Positions 43,354 through 53,355 of a stretch of 64,000 bases of DNA are shown one piece after another; the stretch's first letter is position 1; each line of letters opens with the position of its first letter. Made by a program: the position numbers and the translations under genes. The notes below the pieces were generated by a model that did not search any database, was not told where the DNA came from, and saw only the letters and a list, made by a program, of their open reading frames with translations. This DNA comes from Chionoecetes opilio (Eukaryota > Arthropoda > Malacostraca > Decapoda > Majidae), in the NCBI GenBank assembly GCA_016584305.1, contig JACEEZ010015238.1:236001-300000 (forward strand), read 5' to 3'.

Positions 43354-43547
43354 ATAGCGAGAGATACGTCAAGGACTGCCGGTTATAATGGACGAGGACT
43401 TCGCGGTCGTTTTCAAAGACACCGACTATTTTTTCCTGGCCTACAATAGGTTCTTTTTCTAATGGAGATAAGGTTATAATGGACGAGAGTTTCGCGGTCG
43501 TTTTCAGAGACACCGACTATTTTTTCTTGGCCTACAATAGGTGCTTG

Positions 43548-44386
43548 GGAAATACTTTGGAGCTCCTCCTTCCGGCTTTGACTGAAATGAACTACCGCAC
43601 TGTATTGTATGCTTATTGTACTTCACATCTGAAAAGGTTCCAGGCGTGCGCTCAGCCTTGGTTAACCCACACGGCCGCTATGAAATATGAGGTGCCTCAA
43701 AAATTCTAAGTCCAGTTAGGTTAGGTTAGGTTAGGAATACTTTTGGTTAAGGTTAGGTTAGGTTAGGTTAGGTATACTTTGTGTTAAGGTTAGGTTAGGT
43801 TAGGTATACTTTTGGTTAAGGTTAGGTTAGGTTAGGTATACTTTGTGGTTAAGGTTAGGTTAGGTTAGGTTAGGTATACTTTGTGTGTTAAGGTTAGGTA
43901 TATTTTGTGGTTAAGGTTAGGTTTAGGTATACTTTGTGGTTAAGGTTAAGTTAGGTTCGGTTAGGTATACTTAGTGGTTAAGGTTAGGTTAGGTATACTT
44001 TGGGTTAAGGTTAGGTATACTTTGTGGTTAAGGTTAGGTTTAGGTATACTTTGGGGTTTAAAGGTTAATTTAGGTTCGGTTAGGTATACTTTGTGGTTAA
44101 GGTTAGGTTAGGTTAGGTATACTTTGTGGTTAAGGTTAGGTTAGGTTAGGTATACTTTGTGGTTAAGGTTAGGTTAGGTTAGGTTAGGTATACTTTGTGG
44201 TTAAGGTTAGGTTAGGTTAGATTTTTACATATAGTGACTTTGATGATTTTTTGGGGAGCCATAAATCACTTATATTTGCTTCCCCCACCCAAAAAACCCC
44301 GTATTCCCGCCAGTTCCCCAGGCTTGTTGGCTATAGGGGGAAGAAAAAAAAGATAGGGGTGAAGGACTTCTTCCAAATTTTTTACC
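43548..44386 (+). mobile_element. Telomere-array module with empty-site paralogue, 839 bp
   Basis: Starts GGAAATACTTTGGAG and ends with the complement of GGTAAAAAATTTGGAAGAAG. The left terminus (43548-43715, with CTACCGCACTGTATTGTATG) and right terminus (44230-44386, with CCCCAGGCTTGTTGGCTATA) match those at 16406 and 18625. The core at 43715-44225 is about 17 units of (TTAGG)1-4 plus TATACTTTGTGGTTAAGG. Flanks GGTGCTTG (43540-43547) and GTTCCTTG (44387-44394) look like an 8-bp duplication with two changes. The second copy of the host element has a single uninterrupted GGTGCTTG at 62352-62359. No coding capacity. Confidence 0.85.
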
Positions 44387-44928
44387 GTTCCTTGTTCTAA
44401 TGAAGTTTATTTTGCGCAAACCCATAAAAAAAGATTAAAAAAATGTATACTTTGTGGTTAAGGTTAGGTTAGGTTTCATTAAAACCTATAGGGTTAGGTT
44501 AGGTTTCATTAAACCCTACAGTTAGGTTAGGTTTCATTAAACCTATAAGGTTAGGTTAAGTTTAATTTTTTTCTTTTTTTTTCCCTTTTTTTTTTTTTTT
44601 TTTGCGCAAAATAAAACTATCTCCATTAGAGCAAGCACCTATTGTAGGCCAAGAAAAAATAGTCGGTGTCTTTGTAAACGACCGCGAAACTCTCGCCCAT
44701 TATTACCGGAGATAGTTTTATTTTGCGCAAGCCCAGTTTAAACAAACAAACAAAAAATTATCACCGAATATTATAGTACCATTTCCATTAAAAACACTAT
44801 CCCCATCAGAAAAAGCACTAAAACTTGGCCGGGAAAGATTTGTCAGAGTCTTATAGGTTTTAATGAAACCTATAATGTTAGGTTAGATATACTTTGTGGT
44901 TAAGGTTAGGGGTAAATTTTAAGAACAA

Positions 44929-45375
44929 AGGCTCCACCCTCTATCTTCTTCTTATAGCCAACAAGCTTGGGGACATGGTGGGAAACCGGGGTTTTTGGCT
45001 GGGGGAGCACACACATAAGGGAAATATGACCCCCCCAAAAAAATCCCTAAACTAGGGATATTCCCTAGTTCATGAACTTTATCGGGGAAATATTACTCCG
45101 ATTAAGTCTATGTACTAGGGAATTTTCCCTAGTTTAGGGATTTTTTTGTGGGGAGTCATATTTCCCTTATGAGTGTGCTCCTTTTGTGGGGGAGCACACA
45201 TATAAGGGAAATATTTCCCCGATAAAGTCCATGAACTAGGAAAATTTCCCTAGTTTAAGGATTTTTTTTTGGGGGGGGCCATATTTCCCTTATGTGTGTG
45301 CTCCCCCACCCAAAAACCCAGGTTTCCACCATGTCCCCAAGCTTGTTGGCCATAAGAAGATAGGAGATTGAGCCT
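44929..45375. repeat. Inverted repeat with CCCTAGTTTAGGG sub-palindromes
   Basis: The arm at 44940-45045 (ATAGCCAACAAGCTTGGGGA, GGGGGAGCACACACATAAGG) pairs with 45262-45365. Between them are internal inverted AAATCCCTAAACTAGGGA and GATAAAGTCCATGAACTAGG blocks. It is duplicated at 62870-63300 and related in style to 15285-15335. No genes. The section 45380-46360 holds (CCTAA)n runs at 45450-45520, further TTAGG-type runs at 45840-45900 and 46135-46230, and otherwise unrecognised sequence. Confidence 0.7.
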
Positions 45376-47529
45376 CTATTCTAAAGATGACAAACTCTAC
45401 AGACCTAACCTAGCACCCCTCTTCGAGCCCCTTGTGCTGTGCACTAACCTAACCTAACGTAACGTAACCTAACCTAACGTAACCTAACCTAACCTAACCT
45501 GACCTGCCCTAACCTAACCTAAAGGCCGTGTCACACAGACACTTTTTCCGGCATCTTTTGGTATTTTGCTACCAAAAGATGCCCGTAGTGGTGGCAAAAA
45601 TATGCGCGTTCGTCACACGGCGTTTCGGCTACGAGCATCTTCTACTGGCATTTCCGGACCCGCAACCAAAACTAAATAATATAACATTATGGATCGCTGA
45701 AATTTAATATCGGCCATGTAGACAAAGTAAGGATCGGCACTCATTAAAATATAAACAGATGTCTTAAAGACAGTAAGTATAATACGTAGAGCCAACATTT
45801 GTGTCAGCTTAGCGTGGAGACCTTGTTTTTAAGATTTTCCAGGTTAGTTTGGGTTTCATTAAAACCTAAAAGGTTAGGTAGGTTTTTCATTAAAACCTAT
45901 AAGACCCTGACTAATTCTCCCGGCTAAGTTTTAAGTGCTTTTTCTGATGGAGATACAGTGTTTTAATGGAAACGGTACCATAAAATTCGGTGATGATTTT
46001 TTTTTTTTTTTTAACTTTGGGCTTGCGCAAAATAAAACTATCTCCATTAGAAAATGCACCTATTGAAGACCAGGAAAAAATAGTCGGTGTCTGAAAACGA
46101 CCGCGAAGTCATCGTCCATTATTACCAAATTGCTGAGTTAGGTTAGGTTAGATTTAGGTTATGTTAAGGTTTGGTTTAGGTTATGTTAAGCTTAGGGTAG
46201 ATTTGGATTAGGTTATGTTGAGCTATTTAGGTTAAAAAAAACTAATTTGATGGTGCGCGATTGTCCGGGTGGTTGGCCACCCGCCAACACACCGCCAACT
46301 CCTGCGGAATATTTACCGTTTGGTTTAGGTCATCCTCGAGCCTGACAATTCTAACCTGTTTCATAGCGTAGATTTCTTCATTCTGAGTCTTTTAAACCCA
46401 ATTTCCCATGGCGCAATTGAATAATAATGCTGATACATATACTACCTAGAATCTAGTTCTTTCAACCAAAAACTGTTAAGTTAGGTTAGAGGTGGGGTTT
46501 GGTATATTAACAGATGATATCAAGAACAAATAAGAAAATTATCAAGACTACGGCAGTGGGAAGAGAAATAGAGTTATATGGATATTGTTCCATGGCTTAA
46601 TAAATCACGACTTATTCAATTTTTTACATTTTTATTTATAGTGAGCCTACTCTAAATCGCTTTTATTCTCAACATGATACCATTCTTCATCAACAGTTTG
46701 GTGGGGATGCACTTCAATCTGTATCACGATACATGATATCAAGGCAGGAGGAACATGACTACCTCAAAAAGTGAATAATAACACACTCGTGACTTGTCAT
46801 GCACTGATCGCCGTATTTTTTAGTGTTGCTTTATGTTACATCTCCCACTAGTCTGTCACATATATAATCCCTTCTCGGTCCAAGCGGTATCGCTTGATTA
46901 GTTATGTATCAACAAGTTCGTCCAGTACCTACATCTATCCTGTCACGAAAAGTTCTCAGGAGTGGGTGGAGCACTCCATGTTTACGTCCTTAGGACGAGT
47001 CTTTAGCCGCCGCCCTGCTCGCTAGGACACCTCACACCCTGTCCTAGCCAAACCTCGAAATTAGGACGAGTCTTAGCGATTTAGGATGCGCTCGAAATGA
47101 TTTAGGACGCCGGCCGCCATATTTAAGACTCGAGCGAGTCTAAGACGAATCCTAAATCTTTATAAGTATGGGCCCAGGAGTATAGCATACCTTAAAATAC
47201 TATATTTCTTCAAACCTATGTTCATGATATGGATATGAGTATATCATAACCATAGGTTTTATTAGTGAAAACCGGATATTCAAAACAAGAACATTAATAG
47301 TACCGTATACAGAGGTTAAAATAACATCAAATATTGGTCGCTAGCACCCATGCATACAGTTGTCCGCAAGTTGTTTATCTCATCAAGATTTGTGGACATT
47401 TGGAACGGGATCTTAATACTCAGTGTAGTTGCCCATTCGTAGCCTCCCGTGCCTGTACGTATGACTCGTGACGTCACGACATGGCGAACATTTTTTCGCG
47501 CAATTAACATTATCACCACTTTAACAGCA

Positions 47530-47880
47530 CGAATTAAATTTTTTTGGTAGGAATAGAGGCGTTTTGGTTAAGGATATTGATACTACATACCACCAGAATT
47601 TTAATTTCCAAACTTCTTTTGTTGACCTTGGAGATTGTTCATATACGAATGGTTGTTCATAGATTTTTTTATGTACATAGCTATTCTTATAATTAATCTA
47701 AAGTTGGTTTCGTGCCTTATAATGAGGTAACAACATATTTTGTGAAGTTTTGTTGGTGTGGTCATATACGTCAAGGGATGAATATATATATATCGGTTTT
47801 ACACATGTGTATGTATATTTCTTGATTTATACTTTTATTTGAATACTCCCAGTGGTCACCAGCAAAGGTATGAAAACAAC
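47530..47880 (-). repeat. Dispersed repeat 'R', minus copy
   Basis: Complementary to 59205-59515 and to 53245-53351 plus 55554-55775. Shared blocks include GGTTTCGTGCCTTATAATGA, CGTCAAGGGATGAATATATA and TACTCCCAGTGGTCACCAGC. No coding potential. 47881-48130 is unrecognised. Confidence 0.75.
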
Positions 47881-48130
47881 AAATCAAGATTTTCGCAAAA
47901 GAGATTACGGTTCCCATCGACAGAGACTACAGGCGCAAAGGAACAAATTAGGTTAGCATAGAAGGTTATATTTCGTCTCTTAACTCATGTATGCAGGAAC
48001 TATTCACAATCTGAGAAACAAATAAGAGTTAATGTATGTCTAATGTATTTCTATTTACAGATACTACGCGTAAAACTGCTTATATTTCACAGTTATATCA
48101 ACCATTATAGCCATTGCAAGAATATGTTAT

Positions 48131-49059
48131 TGTTATGCTGTGGGTGTGTGTGTGCGCGAATGAGGCGTGTGTATGTCTGTGTGTATGAGCGGCCGTGTAG
48201 CTGACAGAAAGGGATTTATGGACATTATGTATGATGCAGCGAGGGTTGTGTGGTGTCGTGTGTCTGTGTGTATGAGCTGAGAGGAAGGCGCGCGTGGTGA
48301 GAGGTGCCTTGTGGGGCAACCAGGCACACAAATTAAGACCAGGGTGACGTCATTCGCGCCGAGGACTCTGATAGGTAGCGGCACGGTCTTCCTCAGTGAT
48401 GCAGCCACGGGATTGGCTGGCTAGCTGGCTACGGGCAGACAAGGGGAGACAGAGCCAAGAGCAGGGACGCCGCGGGGCTTAGTGGGGCGAGGAATAGGAT
48501 AGAGACAGGACCTCCGTCAGTCCGGTGCGCGTGGGCGTGTCGTGGGCGTGAAAAGCCCGCCGCCCGGGTAGCTGAGTAGACAGAGTGGTCGGAGACACGG
48601 ACCAGTGAGGGATCTTGGGGAGAGCGGCGGCGGGCGACCACAGCGCCGCCCCTGGGTGTATCTGCAGCGCTCCGTCAGGAGAATCGTCAGCGTAAGCCAG
48701 TGCCTCGCCTTAAGCCAGCGTACCTGTGTGTTGTGTTGCCTTTCACGTAAAGCCTCGTGTGTGTGTGTGTGTGTTAGAGAACCATTGTAGACAGAGTGAC
48801 CATGTGTAGTTCTTTGTTCACTCTCTCCACCTTCAGGAGCAGAGTACTGTATTGTGTGACCTCCGCCATTAAATGTAGAGTGTATTACAGTGCGTGTCAG
48901 TGTCCTCTTTCCTCCATGTGATTGACTACGTGTTATACACTAATACTCGCTTGCAGATAATTCTATCGAACCTCCGTCAGGAGTTAAGGGGTTACGTGGG
49001 GCGCCCTTGGGGGTGAGATAAGAAAGGTGAGTCGGAGTCGGAGTGAGCCCTGCGTAACA
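48131..49059 (+). repeat. 5' LTR (929 bp)
   Basis: Near-identical to 50919-51418 over its first ~500 bp and to 53036-53061 at its end. It contains (GT)n tracts near 48145-48180 and 48755-48775. A promoter would be expected in an LTR but none could be defined. Confidence 0.8.
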
Positions 49060-49230
49060 CTAGTGTTAGCAGTGGGATTGATTGTAGAATACTCTGTGGC
49101 CGGTAGCTGTGTTAACACGCTGTCAGAATGGCGGATAGAGAGAGAGACAAAGGGGAAAGCGAGGTGGCGCCCTGTGACGTCACTGAGAAAGAATGTGCAC
49201 GTGGCGTGCTTCTAATGGCAGGTAGGGAGA

Positions 49231-49914
49231 GTGGACACGAACAAGATCATGGCCATGATGAGAGAAATGATGAGCCATAATAGAAGTGAAAATGAGAGAA
49301 TGATGAGCCAACAGAGAAGTGAAAATGAGAGAATGAGGAAAGAAATGGTTAGAAAAAATGAAATTATAAGTGAAATGAAACAGAATTTAAAAGAAGTGAG
49401 AGACACACTGAGGAGAGGCTTACAGGCTGACGCGAGGCAGGACCTGACGCAGGCCAGGGCGTGTGTCGATCTGGGGAAGAAGCTGTTAAGGGTAGGCGAG
49501 GAAGAGCTGCCCTTGTCCCCAGGTGACGCCCCTGCAGAGGGAGTGAGCGTGGAAATTAAGGCGGCGCCGTCAGGAGGGAGCAGTGAAGTGACGCTGCCTG
49601 GTTACGTCGCCGCGATGGAGGACTCTTGCCTCCTGGGCCTGGACTACCTGACGCAGGGTGGGGCGTGCGTCGACCTGGGGAGGAGGACGGTAAGGCTATG
49701 CGGAGAAGAGGTGCCCTTACTCCCCGGTGACGCCCCGGTGGAGGTAGTTCCGGCTGAGCGGCGCCCCACTCCTCGCCTCCCTGCCCGCCTTTGTCACCCC
49801 ACCGCCGCGCTGCAGTGTGTGGCCGTTCGGGGCGGCGTGGACCGTCAGGAAGCGATGGAAAGGCGGCGTGGAGGGCTTGCCGGGCCCGTTTCGCGGCGCT
49901 GGCAAACGGCGTAA
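49231..49914 (+). CDS. gag/protease-like protein of the LTR element, 227 aa
   Basis: The N-terminus is Met/Glu/Arg-rich and likely coiled-coil, with a repeated NRSENERM / QRSENERM heptad-like segment (residues 14-32). From residue about 65 two similar blocks occur in tandem: DLTQARACVDLGKKLLRVGE, then CLLGLDYLTQGGACVDLGRR with RTVRLCGEEVPLL. LLGLDYL matches the C-terminal hydrophobic-Gly motif of retropepsins in gypsy Gag-Pol proteins. The DTG active-site half is absent, so it cannot be an active protease as it stands. The frame is open from 49231 to 49914. The start is the first ATG of the frame; an earlier coding start is possible. Purpose uncertain: perhaps a structural remnant. Confidence 0.55.
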   Translation: MDTNKIMAMMREMMSHNRSENERMMSQQRSENERMRKEMVRKNEIISEMKQNLKEVRDTLRRGLQADARQDLTQARACVDLGKKLLRVGEEELPLSPGDAPAEGVSVEIKAAPSGGSSEVTLPGYVAAMEDSCLLGLDYLTQGGACVDLGRRTVRLCGEEVPLLPGDAPVEVVPAERRPTPRLPARLCHPTAALQCVAVRGGVDRQEAMERRRGGLAGPVSRRWQTA

Positions 49915-50328
49915 AGGGCAGGAAGGGCCGCGCTGGGAGACTGCCGCCCCGGCAAGTGCGGATCAAGCGCCCACGGATGAAGGGTGGCCTGCCACTCCGG
50001 CAGGTGCGGATCAAGCGCCCACGGATGAAGGGCGGCCTGCCGCCCCGGCAGAAGACCCGCCGGCGTGTTGAACGTGGGAAGCCGCGCAACAAGCAGTGGA
50101 GGCCTCGGAGGGCTAGGATGAAGAAGACGTCCCCATACCTGCCTCTGCTGCGCCGTCAGGAGGATGGCAAGCGCAGTGTGTGGCCCCCGCCGAAGCTGTG
50201 GCAGGTGGACGACGGTGGAGGGATGCATTGTGCCCTCTACCAGACAGAACCAGCCGCAGCGTGTTGCTGTTGAGTCCTGTCTCCGTCACCGGCGCTTTGC
50301 AGTGGAGGGCATGGTCGATCGGGAAGTC

Positions 50329-50588
50329 GTGGCGCCCTTTGCCGCGGAGACGAGCAGCTGGAGCAGAGGGGAGAACCGCGGGGCCAATGGAGAGTGACTC
50401 TTGGCCGTGGTTACCTCTGAGGCGACCCCAGGGTAGAGAGCACGTCCCCTGGGGCTTGTGGCGCCCTTTGCCGCGGAGACGAGCAGCTGGAGCAGAGGGG
50501 AGAACCGCAGGGCCAATGGAGAGTGACTCTTGGCCGTGGTTACCTCTGAGGCGACCCCAGGGTAGAGGTGGGTCCCCTGGGGCTTGTG
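50329..50588 (+). repeat. 129-bp tandem duplication inside the LTR element
   Basis: Units 50329-50457 and 50458-50586 both begin GTGGCGCCCTTTGCCGCGGA and are nearly identical. One encoded reading of each unit is FAAETSSWSRGENRGANGE. Confidence 0.85.
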
Positions 50589-51417
50589 GCGCCTGATAGA
50601 GGGAGCAGGGGCGTCACCTGCTTATGTGTCTCGCGTGCGAAGAGTGGAGGGCGGCCTGGTGCGACCTGCCAACACTTGTGTGGCGGCTGGGGAAGGCGAC
50701 GGATGGACTTAATTGTAGCTATAGCTTTGGGTGATTATCTCTGGTTAATTTGGTGTGTTTAATGATGAGGCTAGCTGCCATTCATTTGAGGATTTTTGAT
50801 TGTGTTAATTTTGTATGTTTCAACTATGGCATCCCTATTTTTTCTTTTATGTACTCTTAGAATAAAGGATTTAGGATAAATAACAGCGAGGTCGCTGTTC
50901 TGAGGAGTAGGAGGATAATGTTACGCTGTGGGTGTGTGTGTGCGCGAATGAGACGTGTGTATGTCTGTGTGTATGAGCGGCGTGTAACCGGCAGAGAGGG
51001 TGTGTATGAGCAGCGAGGGTTGTGTGGTGTCGTGTGTCTGTGTGTATGAGCTGAGAGGAAGGCGCGCGTGGTGAGAGGTGCCTTGTGGGGCGGCCAGGCA
51101 CACAAAGACCAGGGTGACGTCATTCGCGCCGAGGACTGATAGGTAGCGGCACGGTCTTCCTCAGTGATGCAGCCACGGGATTGGCTGGCTAGCTGGCGGC
51201 GGGAAGACAAGGGGAGACAGAGCCAAGAGCAGGGACGCCGCGAGGCTCACTGGGGCGAGGAATAGGATAGAGACAGGACCTCCGTCAGGAGCTCCGGTGC
51301 GCGCGGGTGTGCCGTGGGCGTGAAAAGCCCGCCGCCCGGGTAGCTGAGTTGACAGAGCGGTCGGAGACACGGACTAGTGAAGGGTCTTGGGGAGAGCGGC
51401 GGCGGGCGTCCACAGCG

Positions 51418-52013
51418 AAGAAGAAGAGGGAAAGGAGTATGATGTAATAGGAGTATATGAGACAGGATGGCATGACAGCATTGAGTGGGATGAAGGAGGT
51501 TGGGTAAGAATAGGCAGAGGAAGGAAGGGAGGAGGTGCAGGAATACTCATGAAAGAAAAGGCAGGAAGAACTATTGAAGAAATAAACCCAACCAGGGATA
51601 TAGAAAACCAGCTAGGTTATAATAAAGGAGATATAGTAACGGTAAAAGTTAGGGAACAGAAAGAAGTCTGGTGGGTGACAGTAGTATACATGGGAGTAGA
51701 AGGTCTTGGAAATCAGGAAGACAATAGAAAGCTGTTTGAAATCAAAGAAAAGGTCGGGAGGGACAAGTGGGTGATAATGGGCGACATGAATGGTTATATC
51801 GGCCTGACGGAGGAAAGAGTTAACAGGAACGGAGAGTTGTTATTAGATTTTGCTGAAAGGTCGGGCTGTAGAATAAAGAATTGGGAGTTAGAAAACCCAA
51901 CAACATGGAGAGATAGAAACAACGAGTCGGCGATAGATTATATACTCGTCAATGAATCTGTAGATAGACAAGGATGCAGGATAACCGATAAATCGATAAA
52001 TCCAAAATTCTGA
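51418..52013 (+). pseudogene. LINE APE-type endonuclease fragment inside the 3' LTR
   Basis: The frame shows YDVIGVYETGWHDS (residues after about 12), GGGAGILMKEKAG, VTVVYMG, WVIMGDMNGYIGLTEE and ESAIDYILVNES. These match the order of conserved blocks in APE/EEP endonucleases: an ET near the start, GDMN, and the Asp/His-rich end. The C-terminal end is lost. Purine-rich codon style resembles the LINE at 31085-35247, which lacks precisely this domain, so the two may be parts of one family. It starts abruptly where LTR similarity ends (51418). Confidence 0.75.
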
Positions 52014-53032
52014 AACTAGCGATAACGATATTGATATTTTAAATAAAAAATCTTAAATGCTATCAGTAAACTGTTAGAAAACCTTTCATTTACCTTTTGC
52101 ACACTAATATCTTCTAAATTCAATGTTTATCCTGTCTCTTCACTAATGAAAAGTACTGTTTTCAAGTAAAATAACTACATTTGAAAGTTTAAACTACTAA
52201 AAATGTTTTTTGCACAGCCACAGGAATGGCCAGGGTGACTGAGGCTCAGTCTCAGTGAGCTCAGAGTCAATAGACTCCGCTGAGTCTTCTTGGCTTGATG
52301 CGGGCACAGTCTCTTGCGACGCCATCACTAATTCAATACTATAATACTATAAAATAGTAAAGCACTACTAAATTACAATAAAAATAGGATCAGTTTAGAA
52401 TAGGGGCGTAAGTGTTCAAAACGTTAATAAATGGATATTAAAGAATAGCACCGAATAGTACATACATTCATATACATGTGCACAAAAAATTAGAACGGAA
52501 GAAGCACGGGAACATAGGGAAAAAAATCATCAAAGAACGCGTAAAACCGGGTGCGCGCAGGAGCAACACCTCCCCGTCCGACAGCTGGTGAGAGACTGAA
52601 GCTGAGCGAACGTTTTGAGAAGACGTCAAGACGGTTAGCTGGGTTTAGATCGTTGTTCGGTTCCCAGCTCGGACCTACCTATTTCTGCCTACAAGGCACG
52701 CGCGGCTCGCCCCTGTGCTAAAATGGAACCAAAAAATAGAATTATCGATTATCGCTGGTTTGGAACCAAAAGTATCGGCGATACCAATGAATTGATAACG
52801 CGGGGGAAAAAATTATCGGATAACCGATAACCCGATATCGTTATCACGATAATTTATCGCGATAACGCCCACCTATGATACTGCTCTGTTGTGCCCTTTC
52901 TCTCCCCACAGGTGGCAGGGAAAGAAAGGGCTACAGAGTGGCAAAGAAGGAAGAAATGTGTCAAGTTCGACCCTGAGCTTGACAGACGACCTACAATGCG
53001 ATAATAAGCAGAAGAGGTCACAAGAAGAAGAA
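52014..53032. other. AT-rich segment with GATAA-type inverted motifs (possible hAT end)
   Basis: Clustered TTATCG/CGATAA motifs at 51980-52035 and 52740-52870. The right cluster reads on the minus strand as TAGGTGGGCGTTATCGCGAT, a style seen at hAT ends. No transposase or target duplication could be fixed. An AAG-rich tract at 53020-53036 borders the LTR remainder. Confidence 0.35.
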
Positions 53033-53065
53033 GAAGGAGTCTGAGTGAGCCCTGCGTAACATTAT

Positions 53066-53351
53066 GTATAGGGTAAATAACGATCAGCACGACTAAGGAA
53101 CCCTATTAATATTATTCATTATATGAACTCACACCATCGTAAAATCATAGATATAGCTGTAAAGTCAAATTAGCAGATTTATCTGCTGTTAAAAGATACA
53201 GAATACGGTCTGGATCTTGGTCTGGGGAGACTCTGGGCTTCTTTTGCTTTTAATACCTTTGCTGGTAACCACTGGGAGTATTTAAATAAAACTATAGATC
53301 AAGAAATATCTATACACATGTGTAAAAACCTATAAATATTCATCCCTTGAC
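53066..53351 (+). repeat. Unrecognised flank, then repeat 'R' left half
   Basis: 53245-53351 is the start of repeat R (CACTGGGAGTATTTAAATAA to TTCATCCCTTGACGTA). It continues at 55554 after the LTR insertion. Confidence 0.7.
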
Positions 53352-53355
53352 GTAT

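Larger units (their letters stand above)
42804..47174. mobile_element. TIR element with 3-bp (CAG) target duplication, copy A, 4371 bp (PIF/Harbinger-like?)
   Basis: Ends GGCCCATACTCATAAAGATT and the complement of the right end GGCCCATACTTATAAAGATT continue as inverted repeats rich in TAGGACGAGTC/GACTCGTCCTA. CAG flanks both sides (42801-42803 and 47175-47177). The paralogous unit at 42281-42307 reads through the site without insertion. GGCC-type ends and a 3-bp duplication resemble PIF/Harbinger, but that group normally uses TWA, so the class is uncertain. No transposase was recognised. Inside are two GC-rich hairpins (43279-43353), a telomere-array module (43548-44386), more TTAGG arrays, and inverted repeats at 44929-45375. 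Confidence 0.75.
42131..47450 (+). repeat. Two tandem ~510-bp units of repeat 'H', the second split by an element
   Basis: Unit 1 is about 42135-42540. Unit 2 starts near 42645 and, after the element at 42804-47174, resumes at 47178-47445. Shared blocks include ATAAGAAATCATACTACCCT, CAGCATCAATGGAGAAA and CATTTGGAACGGGATCTTAA. Unit 1 provides an intact version of the site where unit 2 was hit. A minus-strand fragment lies at 29870-30096. Confidence 0.75.
48131..53061 (+). mobile_element. Non-autonomous LTR retrotransposon (gag/protease-like only), 3' LTR split
   Basis: The 5' LTR 48131-49059 runs from TGTTATGCTGTGGG to CCCTGCGTAACA. The 3' LTR starts at 50919 (TGTTACGCTGTGGG), matches to about 51418, then is replaced by other sequence and resumes only with GAGTGAGCCCTGCGTAACA to 53061. 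TTAT flanks both sides (48127-48130 and 53062-53065). CTAGTGTTAGCAGTGGGATT follows the 5' LTR in the primer-binding position, and GAGGAGTAGGAGGATAA precedes the 3' LTR as a polypurine tract. The 1.86 kb interior has one gag/protease-like frame and no RT or integrase motif. Confidence 0.8.

Noticed and set aside
45525..45830. Element starting AAAGGCCGTGTCACAC
   Set aside because: The start resembles some MITE ends, but I could not find the partner terminus or a target duplication.
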